From: Comamonadaceae bacterium UBA2334
GTDB lineage: Bacteria > Pseudomonadota > Gammaproteobacteria > Burkholderiales > Burkholderiaceae_C
Direction of reading: 5' to 3'
Length of the DNA: 17,438 nt
Assembly (NCBI GenBank): GCA_002344885.1
Contig: DDUQ01000061.1
Coordinates: forward strand, 1 to 17,438
Shown here one piece after another: positions 1-7,907 of the stretch (the first letter of the stretch is position 1; each line of letters opens with the position of its first letter). Both the position numbers and the translations under genes were made by a program. The notes under the pieces are model-generated. The model worked only from the letters and a program-made list of their open reading frames with translations, made no database searches and had not been told where the DNA came from.

Positions 1-91
1 CGTTGGCGATGTCCATGCCGCTGCCATCCGCTTTGACACGGACTTTCACGTTGTAGTCCACCACGCGTTTGACGGGGACGAGTACCTTCAT
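1..91 (-). CDS. etfB: Electron transfer flavoprotein beta subunit (partial, N-terminus only)
   Basis: Only the first 30 or so codons lie in the window; the gene continues past the left edge. The visible N-terminus begins MKVLVPVKRVVDYNVKVRVK and continues with DGSGMDIAN, the characteristic opening of bacterial EtfB. EtfB pairs with EtfA in an FAD/AMP-containing heterodimer that carries electrons from acyl-CoA dehydrogenases to ETF:ubiquinone oxidoreductase, so etfA is expected next, outside the window. The ATG at 89-91 is preceded by AGGAGT (99-104) at a spacing of 7 nt, which fixes the start. A promoter and palindromic operator lie just upstream (133-182), so the gene probably heads its own transcript rather than reading through from the MscS gene. 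Identity is strong despite the short stretch; the rest of the protein cannot be judged. Confidence 0.9.
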   Translation of the reverse strand, partial: MKVLVPVKRVVDYNVKVRVKADGSGMDIAN

Positions 92-132
92 TGCTTTGAC
101 TCCTGGTGTGTTGAAAAATGAAACCAAACCCA

Positions 133-154
133 TTGACGTTTACGTAAACGTCAA
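133..154. promoter_or_regulatory. 22-bp perfect palindrome, probable repressor operator of etfB
   Basis: The half-site TTGACGTTTAC is followed directly by its exact inverse GTAAACGTCAA, with no spacer. It overlaps the last base of the inferred etfB -10 box by one base and covers the predicted transcription start and early leader, the position of a repressor operator. The ACGT-rich, TTTACGTAAAC-containing form resembles (from memory) the motif described for MerR-family LiuR regulators of branched-chain amino-acid degradation in proteobacteria, whose regulons can include etf genes. The palindrome is seen directly; the regulator's identity is inference. Confidence 0.75.
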
Positions 155-182
155 TTTTATGCAATCCAAGCCTGCACATCAA
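154..182 (-). promoter_or_regulatory. Sigma-70-type promoter of etfB
   Basis: On the minus strand, TTGATG (182-177) and TAAAAT (159-154) are separated by exactly 17 nt, a good match to -35/-10 consensus. The predicted transcription start falls near 147, inside the 22-bp palindrome, about 55 nt upstream of the etfB ATG. No other comparable pair was found in the interval between etfB and the MscS gene. Confidence 0.6.
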
Positions 183-186
183 GCCC

Positions 187-211
187 AAAAAAGAACGATC
201 GTGCTTTTTTT
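187..211 (-). terminator. Possible AT-flanked terminator after the MscS-family gene
   Basis: A self-complementary core ACGATCGT is flanked, after one mismatched pair, by G-C and then A/T pairs that run into T tracts on either strand. Read on the minus strand it ends in six T residues, about 50 nt after the MscS stop and just before the etfB -35 box. The stem has few G-C pairs and one internal mismatch, so the call is tentative. Confidence 0.35.
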
Positions 212-263
212 GAATTATACGGGCAAGTCTGTCAGTCTGGTGTCAACCGGCATTGTCGTGTGT

Positions 264-1568
264 TCACTTGCTGGACGCCTGCGTGACAACCCCAGTTTCT
301 GCCAGGCCCGAAGCCGGGCCTTTGACGATGTGCTGCACCACGCGTTGCGGGAACGGAATTTCGATATCGTTTTCGCGCAGCGCATTCAAAATGGCCAGGT
401 TGATCGCAGAGCGCACGTTCAGCTGACCGTTTTCAGGGTCGGCAATCCAGTACCCGACGGTGAACTCCAAGCCATCCGAACCGAAGTTGGACAGCGCCAC
501 CGACGGTCCGGGCTCCCGCAGAACACGCTCCTGCGAAAGCGCAGCATCCAGCAACAACTGCTGCACCAGTTCGACCTTACTGTCGTACCCAACCGACACC
601 ACCGTCGATTGCCAGACCTTCGGGTCAGCCAGAGAAAGGTTCTCCACCCGACTGGTGATCAGCAACTCGTTGGGCACGATGGACTCGCGCCCTGCCAACG
701 AGCGGATCACGGTATAACGGGCCGTGATGTCGGAAATGCGACCTTCGAAGTTGTCCACACGCACCATGTCGCCAATGCGCATGCTGCGCTCGGCCAGGAT
801 GACAAAACCACTGACATAGTTGGCAGCCAGTTTCTGCAAACCCAAACCTATGCCGACACCGATGGCACCACCCAGCACCGACAGTGCCGTCAGGTCGATG
901 CCCACGGCAGACAGCGCCACCATCACGCCCACGGTCATCAGCAACGTGCGCACCGCATTAGCCACCGCTTTGCGCAGTGACAACTGTCCGCCCGATGCAT
1001 CGCGCAGCAACCTCGACTCCAGTGCTGCAGATATCCACAGCATCACGATCAGCACCGCACCGGCCGTCAATGCGCCCTCGACCAGGTTTCGCAGCGTGAT
1101 CACCGAGCCACCCAGCTTCCAACTGACCTGCTCCATTTCGTCCAGCACGATGGGCAGCACGCCACTGACCCACGCCACCGTCGCGCCCCAAACCACCCAG
1201 GAAATGGTGCGCTCCAGCGCGCTGATCCACCTCGCCTGCGCGAACGCGGCGTGCAGCACCCTCACGCCCACGCGGATGACCACCAGCGACAGCAAGGCCG
1301 GGATGGCGATCTTGAACACAGCCAGCGGCACGTACTTCAACACCAGCGCCCGGGCAGCGTACCCCAGGCACAGCAGCACCAGCGGGAACAACACCCCATC
1401 GACCAGTTTGCGCCCGAACCAAATGGACGAACCATCCGGACTGCCCGCTGAACGGTGCAAGGCCTTGACCACCAGCCAGGCCACCCCCACACAGACGGCC
1501 AGCGCCGCCAGTTCAATCAACACCCCACGCTGAGAAAAAGCCTCAACCCACTTCAACCATTCATGCAT
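264..1568 (-). CDS. MscS-family mechanosensitive ion channel
   Basis: This encodes an inner-membrane channel of the MscS family, which opens under membrane tension during hypoosmotic shock. The protein is about 434 aa, longer than E. coli MscS (286 aa) because of additional N-terminal membrane segments. Hydrophobic stretches lie near residues 15-37, 57-77, 83-103, 121-142, 163-183 and 205-225, followed by the glycine-rich pore helix GGAIGVGIGLGLQKLAANYV (about 233-252). The soluble MscS signature follows: an RIGDMVRV segment, the beta-domain with GRISDI and IVPNELL (about 297-303), and the C-terminal IPFPQ motif. Start: the ATG at 1566-1568 has a weak GAG eight bases upstream; an in-frame GTG at 1575-1577 would add three residues (MWV). 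It lies 83 nt downstream of the crotonase gene on the same strand and could be cotranscribed, although an inverted repeat sits between them. The family is certain; the exact physiological subtype is not. Confidence 0.92.
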   Translation of the reverse strand: MHEWLKWVEAFSQRGVLIELAALAVCVGVAWLVVKALHRSAGSPDGSSIWFGRKLVDGVLFPLVLLCLGYAARALVLKYVPLAVFKIAIPALLSLVVIRVGVRVLHAAFAQARWISALERTISWVVWGATVAWVSGVLPIVLDEMEQVSWKLGGSVITLRNLVEGALTAGAVLIVMLWISAALESRLLRDASGGQLSLRKAVANAVRTLLMTVGVMVALSAVGIDLTALSVLGGAIGVGIGLGLQKLAANYVSGFVILAERSMRIGDMVRVDNFEGRISDITARYTVIRSLAGRESIVPNELLITSRVENLSLADPKVWQSTVVSVGYDSKVELVQQLLLDAALSQERVLREPGPSVALSNFGSDGLEFTVGYWIADPENGQLNVRSAINLAILNALRENDIEIPFPQRVVQHIVKGPASGLAETGVVTQASSK

Positions 1569-1606
1569 GACCCACACTCGACTTCAAACATCCACAACCT
1601 GCACGC

Positions 1607-1637
1607 CTGCCAGCCATGGCTCGGCTGTGGCTGGCAG
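1607..1637. repeat. Perfect 10-bp inverted repeat between crotonase and MscS genes
   Basis: CTGCCAGCCA (1607-1616) and TGGCTGGCAG (1628-1637) are exact inverse complements around an 11-nt spacer, giving a strong GC-rich stem-loop. It starts 15 nt after the crotonase stop codon. No T tract follows on either strand, so it is not a standard intrinsic terminator. It may act as an mRNA 3'-end stabiliser, a Rho-assisted pause site or an operon-internal hairpin. Confidence 0.5.
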
Positions 1638-1651
1638 ACCACCTCACACCT

Positions 1652-2473
1652 TCAAACTTTGCGCCAGGCCGGGGCCCGCTTTTCGGTAAAGGCCCGCACA
1701 CCCTCCTGCGCCACCGGCAACATCATGTTGCAGGCCATCGTCTGCCCGGCCAACTGATAGGCGGCAGCCAAACCGGTTTCCACCTGCTGGTAAAATAGTT
1801 GTTTGCCCATGGCCAGGGCCTCGGCAGGCTTGGCAAGCATGGCAGACACCAGTTGCTCGACCGCTGCATCCAGCTCATCGGCACTGCACACCCGGTTGAC
1901 CAGGCCATGCGCCAATGCCTCCTGCGCGGAGATGAACTGCCCCGTCATCAGCATTTCCATAGCAACCTTCCTCGGCACACAGCGCGACAGCGGCACACTC
2001 GGCGTTGCGCAAAACAACCCGACGTCGATACCATTGACCCCGAACCTGGCCGTGTCCACGGCCACAGCGAGGTCACACTGCGCCACCAGCTGGCAGCCAG
2101 CCGCCGTGGCAATGCCCTGCACCCGGGCCACCACGGGCACCGGCAAGGCGGCAATGGCCAGCATCACCTTGCTGCAACGGGCAAACAGTGCCTGGTAAGC
2201 CGGTAACTCGGGGCGAGCGATCATCTCTTTCAGGTTGTGCCCGGCACAAAACGCCTTGCCAGCCGCACCCAACACCACGACGCGTGCATCTTTGTCGGCC
2301 GCAACGGCGGCCAGCGCCCCTTGCAGCGCATCCAGCATGGCATCGCTCAACACATTGAACGCGGTGGGTTGGTTCAGCGTCAGCGTGTGCACACCCCGGT
2401 CATCACGGGTGTGCAACAGCACCTCCCCCACCGACGCAACCGAGGTGTTCAACTGAGAAGACGTTTCAGACAT
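1652..2473 (-). CDS. Enoyl-CoA hydratase/isomerase (crotonase) family protein, ECHDC3-like, atypical active site
   Basis: This is a 273-aa protein of the crotonase superfamily, whose members act on acyl-CoA thioesters. The oxyanion-hole and CoA-binding segments are present: AFCAGHNLKEM (74-84), and QGIATAAGCQLVAQCDLAVA (119-138), which resembles the ECHDC3 branch. Aligned by eye with rat mitochondrial enoyl-CoA hydratase, catalytic Glu144 corresponds to Gln128 (AGCQLV) and catalytic Glu164 to Gly148 (FGVNGIDVG), so ordinary hydration of 2-enoyl-CoA is doubtful. Asp150 lies two residues later and might serve instead. The C-terminal helices, with EALAHGLVNRV and MGKQLFYQQ, are normal and the length is typical. 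The ATG at 2471-2473 has only a weak GAAAG-like site upstream. The gene is divergent from moxR (69 nt between starts). Fold assignment is firm; substrate and reaction are unknown. Confidence 0.85.
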   Translation of the reverse strand: MSETSSQLNTSVASVGEVLLHTRDDRGVHTLTLNQPTAFNVLSDAMLDALQGALAAVAADKDARVVVLGAAGKAFCAGHNLKEMIARPELPAYQALFARCSKVMLAIAALPVPVVARVQGIATAAGCQLVAQCDLAVAVDTARFGVNGIDVGLFCATPSVPLSRCVPRKVAMEMLMTGQFISAQEALAHGLVNRVCSADELDAAVEQLVSAMLAKPAEALAMGKQLFYQQVETGLAAAYQLAGQTMACNMMLPVAQEGVRAFTEKRAPAWRKV

Positions 2474-2542
2474 GGGTGACCACTTTCATTCGGAATACAG
2501 CCACAGGCCGAGGCGACAGACATTTTGGGGTATGGTGATGAC

Positions 2543-3496
<954 letters not shown>

Positions 3497-3560
3497 CCGC
3501 CTGGGGCCACCACGCACCGGCTGACAACTGACCACCCACGCGTTCCCCCCCTTCCCAGCC

Positions 3561-4541
3561 ATGCCCATGCGTTGGCCCACCACCCGACTGCAAGAACGCG
3601 TTCAGGCGTGGTTTGCCTCACGCCTGCCGCGCACCGACAGCCTGACCCTGGGGCAACACAACGTGTACATCCTGCCCACACGGGCCGGCTGGATGATGGC
3701 CGTCACCCTCATGGTGCTGCTGTTGGCCAGCATCAACTACCAGCTCAACCTGGGCTACCTGCTGACGTTTCTGCTGGCCGGCAGTGCGGTGGTGGGCATG
3801 CACATGAGCCATGCCAACCTGCGGGGGTTGACGCTCAAGCTCCAGTCGCCTCCCCCGTGTTTTGCCGGCTCGCCCGCACGCCTGACGGTGGTGCTGGACA
3901 GCCAACGGCTGCAGGCTCGGCATGGCATCAACCTGCTGGTCAGCGGTCAGGCATCCGATGCCTGGGCCGACGTGCCCCCCGAAGGCAGCGCCACGGCGGA
4001 GGTGGCCTGGTTGCCCCCCCACCGGGGGCACCATGAGTTGCCGAACCTGCAGGCCAACACGCGCTATCCCATGGGGTTCTTCAGGGTATGGACCGTCTGG
4101 CGGCCCGCTGCTCGGGTGTGGGTCTACCCCGCGCCCGAAGTGCCTGCGCCTCCCCTGCCCGCTGGCGAGCCCGTTGCACAGGGTCTGCATCCTGCCCACG
4201 GCGTGGGAGCGGGTGAGTTTGACGGCGTGCGTGCCTATCGCCGGGGCGATGCCCTGAAAACCATTGTGTGGAAACGCGCCGCACAAGCCATGGCCCGGGG
4301 GTCAGCCGACCTCACCAGTCGGGAGCAGGCGCGCACCGCCCACCACCAGATGCTGTGGCTGGACTGGCACCACACACAGGTGACAGGCCCCGAACAGCGC
4401 CTGGCACGCCTGACGGCATGGGTGCTGAGGGCCGACCAGCAAGGCCAGACCTTCGGCCTGCGCCTGCCCGGCATGACCATTGCACCCGACCACGGCGCCG
4501 CCCACACCCAACGTTGCCTGGAGGCACTGGCGCTGTGCTGA
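3561..4541 (+). CDS. DUF58 domain-containing membrane protein
   Basis: A 326-aa protein with two closely spaced N-terminal membrane helices (about 44-58 and 64-82) after a basic segment, then a soluble region ending in the DUF58 signature GEFDGVRAYRRGDALKTIVW (218-237). DUF58 proteins are the regular partners of MoxR ATPases; many have a von Willebrand A-like fold, but their biochemical role is not established. The gene lies 64 nt after moxR and its stop overlaps the proposed start of the transglutaminase gene, which suggests translational coupling. Two ATGs (3561 and 3567) are possible starts; neither has a Shine-Dalgarno sequence, and a run of seven C (3545-3551) lies just upstream. The family call is strong; function is inferred only from the module. 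Confidence 0.88.
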   Translation: MPMRWPTTRLQERVQAWFASRLPRTDSLTLGQHNVYILPTRAGWMMAVTLMVLLLASINYQLNLGYLLTFLLAGSAVVGMHMSHANLRGLTLKLQSPPPCFAGSPARLTVVLDSQRLQARHGINLLVSGQASDAWADVPPEGSATAEVAWLPPHRGHHELPNLQANTRYPMGFFRVWTVWRPAARVWVYPAPEVPAPPLPAGEPVAQGLHPAHGVGAGEFDGVRAYRRGDALKTIVWKRAAQAMARGSADLTSREQARTAHHQMLWLDWHHTQVTGPEQRLARLTAWVLRADQQGQTFGLRLPGMTIAPDHGAAHTQRCLEALALC

Positions 4542-6709
4542 CACACCCTTCTGCCCCTGAACCGGCGGCACAGGCCGCCGGGATGAGCGCCACCAGCCGT
4601 TGGACACAGACGTGGAGGCATTGGCCGCGCGACACCCGTGACACGCTGTTCCTGCTGGCCAACATTGCCTGGGTGACCATCCTGATGGCCGGTCAATTGC
4701 CCTGGTGGTGCACGGCGCTGACGTCAGTGGTGCTGCTGTGGCGGGGCCACTGCGCCTGGCGCAACACCCACCTGCCCTCCCGCTGGTGGCTGGTGCTGCT
4801 GGTCGCCCTGACCGCGGGTGCTACCCTGCTCACCCACCGAACGCTGCTGGGACAGGAAGCGGGCATCACACTCATCGTGGCGCTGCTGGCGCTCAAGACG
4901 CTGGAGCTGCGGGCCAAGCGGGATGCATTCGTGGTGTTCTTCCTCGGCCTGTTCACCTTGCTGACCCACTTTCTGCATTCCCAGAGTCTGCTCACGGCAG
5001 CCGGGGTGTTGCTGGCCGTTTGGGGGCTGCTGACATCGCTGGTGCTGTCGCACATGCCGGTGGGAAAGCCTCCGTTGTGGGTGGCTGCCCGAACCGCCGG
5101 CGGCATGGCGCTGCTGGGCGCACCCATCATGGTGGTTCTGTTCCTGCTGTTTCCGCGCATTGCGCCGCTTTGGGGCGTTCCGGCAGATGGCACTACCGGG
5201 CGCACCGGCCTGTCGTCCAACATGCAGGTGGGCAACGTGGCCAGCCTGGCAGAGGACCGTTCCATCGCGTTCAGGCTGCGGTTTGACGGCGAGCCACCCC
5301 ACCCCAGCCAGATGTACTTCAGAGGGCCGGTGCTGGGCCAGTTTGACGGACGTGAATGGCGCATGAACCCACCACGGCTGGGCGAAGTGTTCAGCACAGC
5401 CGACCCCAACCGCCGCCCTGGCAACCTGAGCGTCCAGGGCGAGCCAATTGACTACGAGGTGACGCTGGAGCCCAGCAAACAACCCTGGGTCATGGTGCTG
5501 GATGTGACCCCGCAACAGCCCCGCCTGGCAGAGCACAACCTGCTGCAAACGCCCGATTTGCAATGGCTGTCCAGCAAGCCCCTGCGCGAGTTGACCCGCT
5601 ACCGCGCCAGCAGCCACCTGAGTTTCCGCCACGGCCCCGACACGGTCACGGCGGCAATACGGGAACAAACCAGCCTGCCCGCAGGCTTCAACCCCCGCAC
5701 GTTGGCGCTCGCGCAGCAGTGGCGGTCGGAAGCGGGCAGCGGGGCCGATGCCGACTCGCGGCTCGTCCAGCGCGCCCTGCAACACCTGCAAACCGGCGGC
5801 TACGGCTACACGCTCAGCCCCGGTGCCTACGGCACGCACACGGCAGACGAGTTCTGGTTTGACCGCAAGCTGGGGTTCTGCGAACACATTGCCTCGGCCT
5901 TCGTCATCCTGATGCGCGGCGCAGGCGTGCCGGCCAGGGTGGTCACCGGCTACCAGGGCGGCGAACGCAACCCGGTGGACGGCTACGTCACGGTCCGGCA
6001 GAGCGACGCCCACGCCTGGGCCGAGGTATGGCTGCCCCAACTGGGCTGGCAGCGGGTGGACCCGACATCGTCCGTGGCGCCCTCTCGCACCGAGTCCACC
6101 GCCCGCCTCAACCCCGTACAAGGTGCGGTGGGGAACATGCTGGCCACGTTCAACCCAGCCCTGCTCAACACCCTGCGCAACAACTGGGAGGCGTTGAACA
6201 ACCGCTGGAACCAGTGGGTGCTCAGCTACTCGCAGGGCAGCCAGATGGACCTGCTGAAAAAAATCGGGTTCGACACCCCCAGCTGGACCGAACTGGGTTA
6301 CGTGCTGGCAGGCCTCATCAGCCTGGCCACCTTGGGTGGAGCCGCCTGGGCCTGGTGGGAACGGCAGCAGCACGACCCCTGGCTGCGCCTGCTGGAGCGG
6401 GCCCGCGCCCGCGCCCGACAGGCTGGCTTGGCAGCAGACCCGACAACCACCCCCCGACAATTGGCCGACCGCCTGCGTGCCGCCCTGCCCGAGGCGCAAA
6501 GAGCGTCCAGCGAAACCGTTCATTGGCTGCTGGCGCTTGAAGCCCTGCGCTACGCGAACCCGCAGGCCTTGGCCGCTGCTGACGGGAAACAGCAGACTGG
6601 CCCGGCACCCAACAACCGGCCACCCGGCTTGCGCGAGCTGGCGCAACGTTTTGTTCGCCTGTCATGGCCCCAAGCAAACTCAAGCCACCCACGCACTGCA
6701 CCCGACTGA
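4535..6709 (+). CDS. DUF3488 / transglutaminase-like domain membrane protein (TgpA-like)
   Basis: About 724 aa. The N-terminal part (about 35-210) has several hydrophobic helices and the DUF3488 hallmark KTLELRAKRDA (121-131). A periplasmic region then carries a transglutaminase/protease-like core with an apparently complete Cys-His-Asp triad: Cys449 (LGFCEHIAS), His493 (DAHAWAEVW) and Asp509 (RVDPT). One more membrane helix near 586-606 (GYVLAGLISLATLGGAAWAW) precedes a cytoplasmic DUF4129-like tail. This is the architecture of Pseudomonas TgpA, an essential inner-membrane protein with a periplasmic transglutaminase domain. Start: the GTG at 4535-4537 overlaps the DUF58 stop by 7 nt and has GGAGG (4520-4524) ten bases upstream; the ATG at 4583 (MSATSRW) is the alternative and would shorten the protein by 16 residues. 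Substrate is unknown; a cell-envelope role is inferred from topology and neighbours. Confidence 0.9.
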   Translation: MLTHPSAPEPAAQAAGMSATSRWTQTWRHWPRDTRDTLFLLANIAWVTILMAGQLPWWCTALTSVVLLWRGHCAWRNTHLPSRWWLVLLVALTAGATLLTHRTLLGQEAGITLIVALLALKTLELRAKRDAFVVFFLGLFTLLTHFLHSQSLLTAAGVLLAVWGLLTSLVLSHMPVGKPPLWVAARTAGGMALLGAPIMVVLFLLFPRIAPLWGVPADGTTGRTGLSSNMQVGNVASLAEDRSIAFRLRFDGEPPHPSQMYFRGPVLGQFDGREWRMNPPRLGEVFSTADPNRRPGNLSVQGEPIDYEVTLEPSKQPWVMVLDVTPQQPRLAEHNLLQTPDLQWLSSKPLRELTRYRASSHLSFRHGPDTVTAAIREQTSLPAGFNPRTLALAQQWRSEAGSGADADSRLVQRALQHLQTGGYGYTLSPGAYGTHTADEFWFDRKLGFCEHIASAFVILMRGAGVPARVVTGYQGGERNPVDGYVTVRQSDAHAWAEVWLPQLGWQRVDPTSSVAPSRTESTARLNPVQGAVGNMLATFNPALLNTLRNNWEALNNRWNQWVLSYSQGSQMDLLKKIGFDTPSWTELGYVLAGLISLATLGGAAWAWWERQQHDPWLRLLERARARARQAGLAADPTTTPRQLADRLRAALPEAQRASSETVHWLLALEALRYANPQALAAADGKQQTGPAPNNRPPGLRELAQRFVRLSWPQANSSHPRTAPD

Positions 6710-6729
6710 ACCGGTCAGTGGCCACACCC

Positions 6730-7872
6730 ATGCAACACCAATCCCCCCGCCTGATGCCTGCCCTGCACACACTGTTGGGCATGACATTGATTTTTTCAGT
6801 AGCTACCAGCGCATACGCTGAAAGCGACAAAGGCAGAAAACAGCCAAAGACCAAGCCTTCTGAAGTGACGTATGCGTCCGATGCGCGTGTGCAGCAGTTC
6901 GCAATCGACGTCGCCTTGCGCCGCGACCTCGACCCCGTCCAGGTTCGCCAGGTGCTGGCCCAGGCCCGCAAACTGCCGCAGGTGCAAAAGCTGATCCTGC
7001 CCCCCACCAAGGTCAGCGCCAAAAACTGGACTGCCTACCGCGCCCGCTTCATCGAGCCCGTGCGCCTCAAAGCGGGCCATAGCTTCTGGACCGACCACCG
7101 CCAGTGGCTGGAGAAGGCCGAGGCCGAAACCGGCGTGCCCGCGAGCCTGATCGTGGGCGTGATCGGGGTCGAAACCCTGTATGGCCGCCACATGGGCACC
7201 TTCCGCACGCTCGATGCATTGACCACACTGGCTTTCGACTTTCCCGCCGCCCACCCCCGCGCGGCAGCCCGAACAGAGTTTTTTCTGGGTGAGTTGGAGC
7301 AGTTCCTCAGCCTCACGCACCGCCAGGGCACCGACCCACTGTCGTACCGCAGCAGTTACGCAGGCGCGATGGGCATGCCACAGTTCATGCCCAGCAGCTG
7401 GGCGAAATATGCGGTGGACTTCGATGGCGACGGCAAGATCGACCTGTTCGGCAGTGCGGCCGATGCCATCGGCTCGGTGGCCCACTACTTCAAAGCCTTC
7501 GGCTGGAAGCCTGGCCTGGTTACCCATGTGGCCGTGGGCTTGGATGCCACACGGCTCGACCTGGATGCGCTGCTGGCCCCCGACATCCTGCCCAGCTTCA
7601 GCACCGCCTCGTTTGAAGCCAAAGGTGCCGTGCTGGGCGAACCTGCACGCCAGCACCCAGGCCCCTGGGCGCTCATCGAGCTGCACAACGGCGACACGAC
7701 CCGTGGTGGCCAAGCCACCAGCTACGTGGCCGGTACCGACAACTTCTACACCGTGACCCGCTACAACTGGAGCAGCTACTACGCCATGGCGGTGATCGAA
7801 CTGGGCCAGGCCGTCGAGCAGACGTTGAAAGGCCAACCCGTTTCGCCTACGCTTGCGGCACCGCTACGCTGA
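6730..7872 (+). CDS. mltB: Lytic murein transglycosylase B (MltB/Slt35-like), secreted
   Basis: A periplasmic peptidoglycan lytic transglycosylase that cleaves the MurNAc-GlcNAc bond with formation of 1,6-anhydroMurNAc. From the chosen start it is 380 aa. A signal peptide (LMPALHTLLGMTLIFSVATS, then AYA-ES) precedes the mature protein. The MltB catalytic segment GVIGVETLYGR contains the predicted catalytic Glu148; YAGAMGMPQFMPSSW follows, then an EF-hand-like calcium loop DFDGDGKIDLFG (from 230), as in E. coli Slt35. The end of the signal peptide is AYA rather than a lipobox Cys, so the protein is probably soluble rather than a lipoprotein. Starts are uncertain: ATGs occur at 6664 (overlapping the previous gene by 46 nt), 6730 and 6754, none with a good Shine-Dalgarno; 6730 gives a basic n-region. 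It follows the TgpA-like gene by 20 nt and may belong to the same transcript. Confidence 0.9.
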   Translation: MQHQSPRLMPALHTLLGMTLIFSVATSAYAESDKGRKQPKTKPSEVTYASDARVQQFAIDVALRRDLDPVQVRQVLAQARKLPQVQKLILPPTKVSAKNWTAYRARFIEPVRLKAGHSFWTDHRQWLEKAEAETGVPASLIVGVIGVETLYGRHMGTFRTLDALTTLAFDFPAAHPRAAARTEFFLGELEQFLSLTHRQGTDPLSYRSSYAGAMGMPQFMPSSWAKYAVDFDGDGKIDLFGSAADAIGSVAHYFKAFGWKPGLVTHVAVGLDATRLDLDALLAPDILPSFSTASFEAKGAVLGEPARQHPGPWALIELHNGDTTRGGQATSYVAGTDNFYTVTRYNWSSYYAMAVIELGQAVEQTLKGQPVSPTLAAPLR

Positions 7873-7907
7873 GCACAGCGCACAACCCCTCCTGCTTTTT
7901 CCGCAAC

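Noticed and set aside
69..980. Plus-strand open frame of 303 codons across the etfB/MscS intergenic region
   Set aside because: It begins inside etfB on the opposite strand, runs through the promoter, the possible terminator and into the MscS coding region antisense, and its translation resembles no protein family.
2474..2542. Divergent promoters between the crotonase gene and moxR
   Set aside because: A TATGGT at 2531-2536 could serve as a -10 box, but no acceptable -35 box lies 16-19 nt upstream, and nothing convincing was found in the other direction.
3545..3551. Run of seven C just before the DUF58 start as a regulatory slippage tract
   Set aside because: No promoter elements with spacing sensitive to it were found, and similar short C runs occur elsewhere in this GC-rich sequence (for example 4014-4020).
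4724..6646. Open frame of 640 codons antisense to the TgpA-like gene
   Set aside because: Low-complexity Gln/Gly/His-rich translation without motifs, fully opposite a convincing gene; a compositional shadow.
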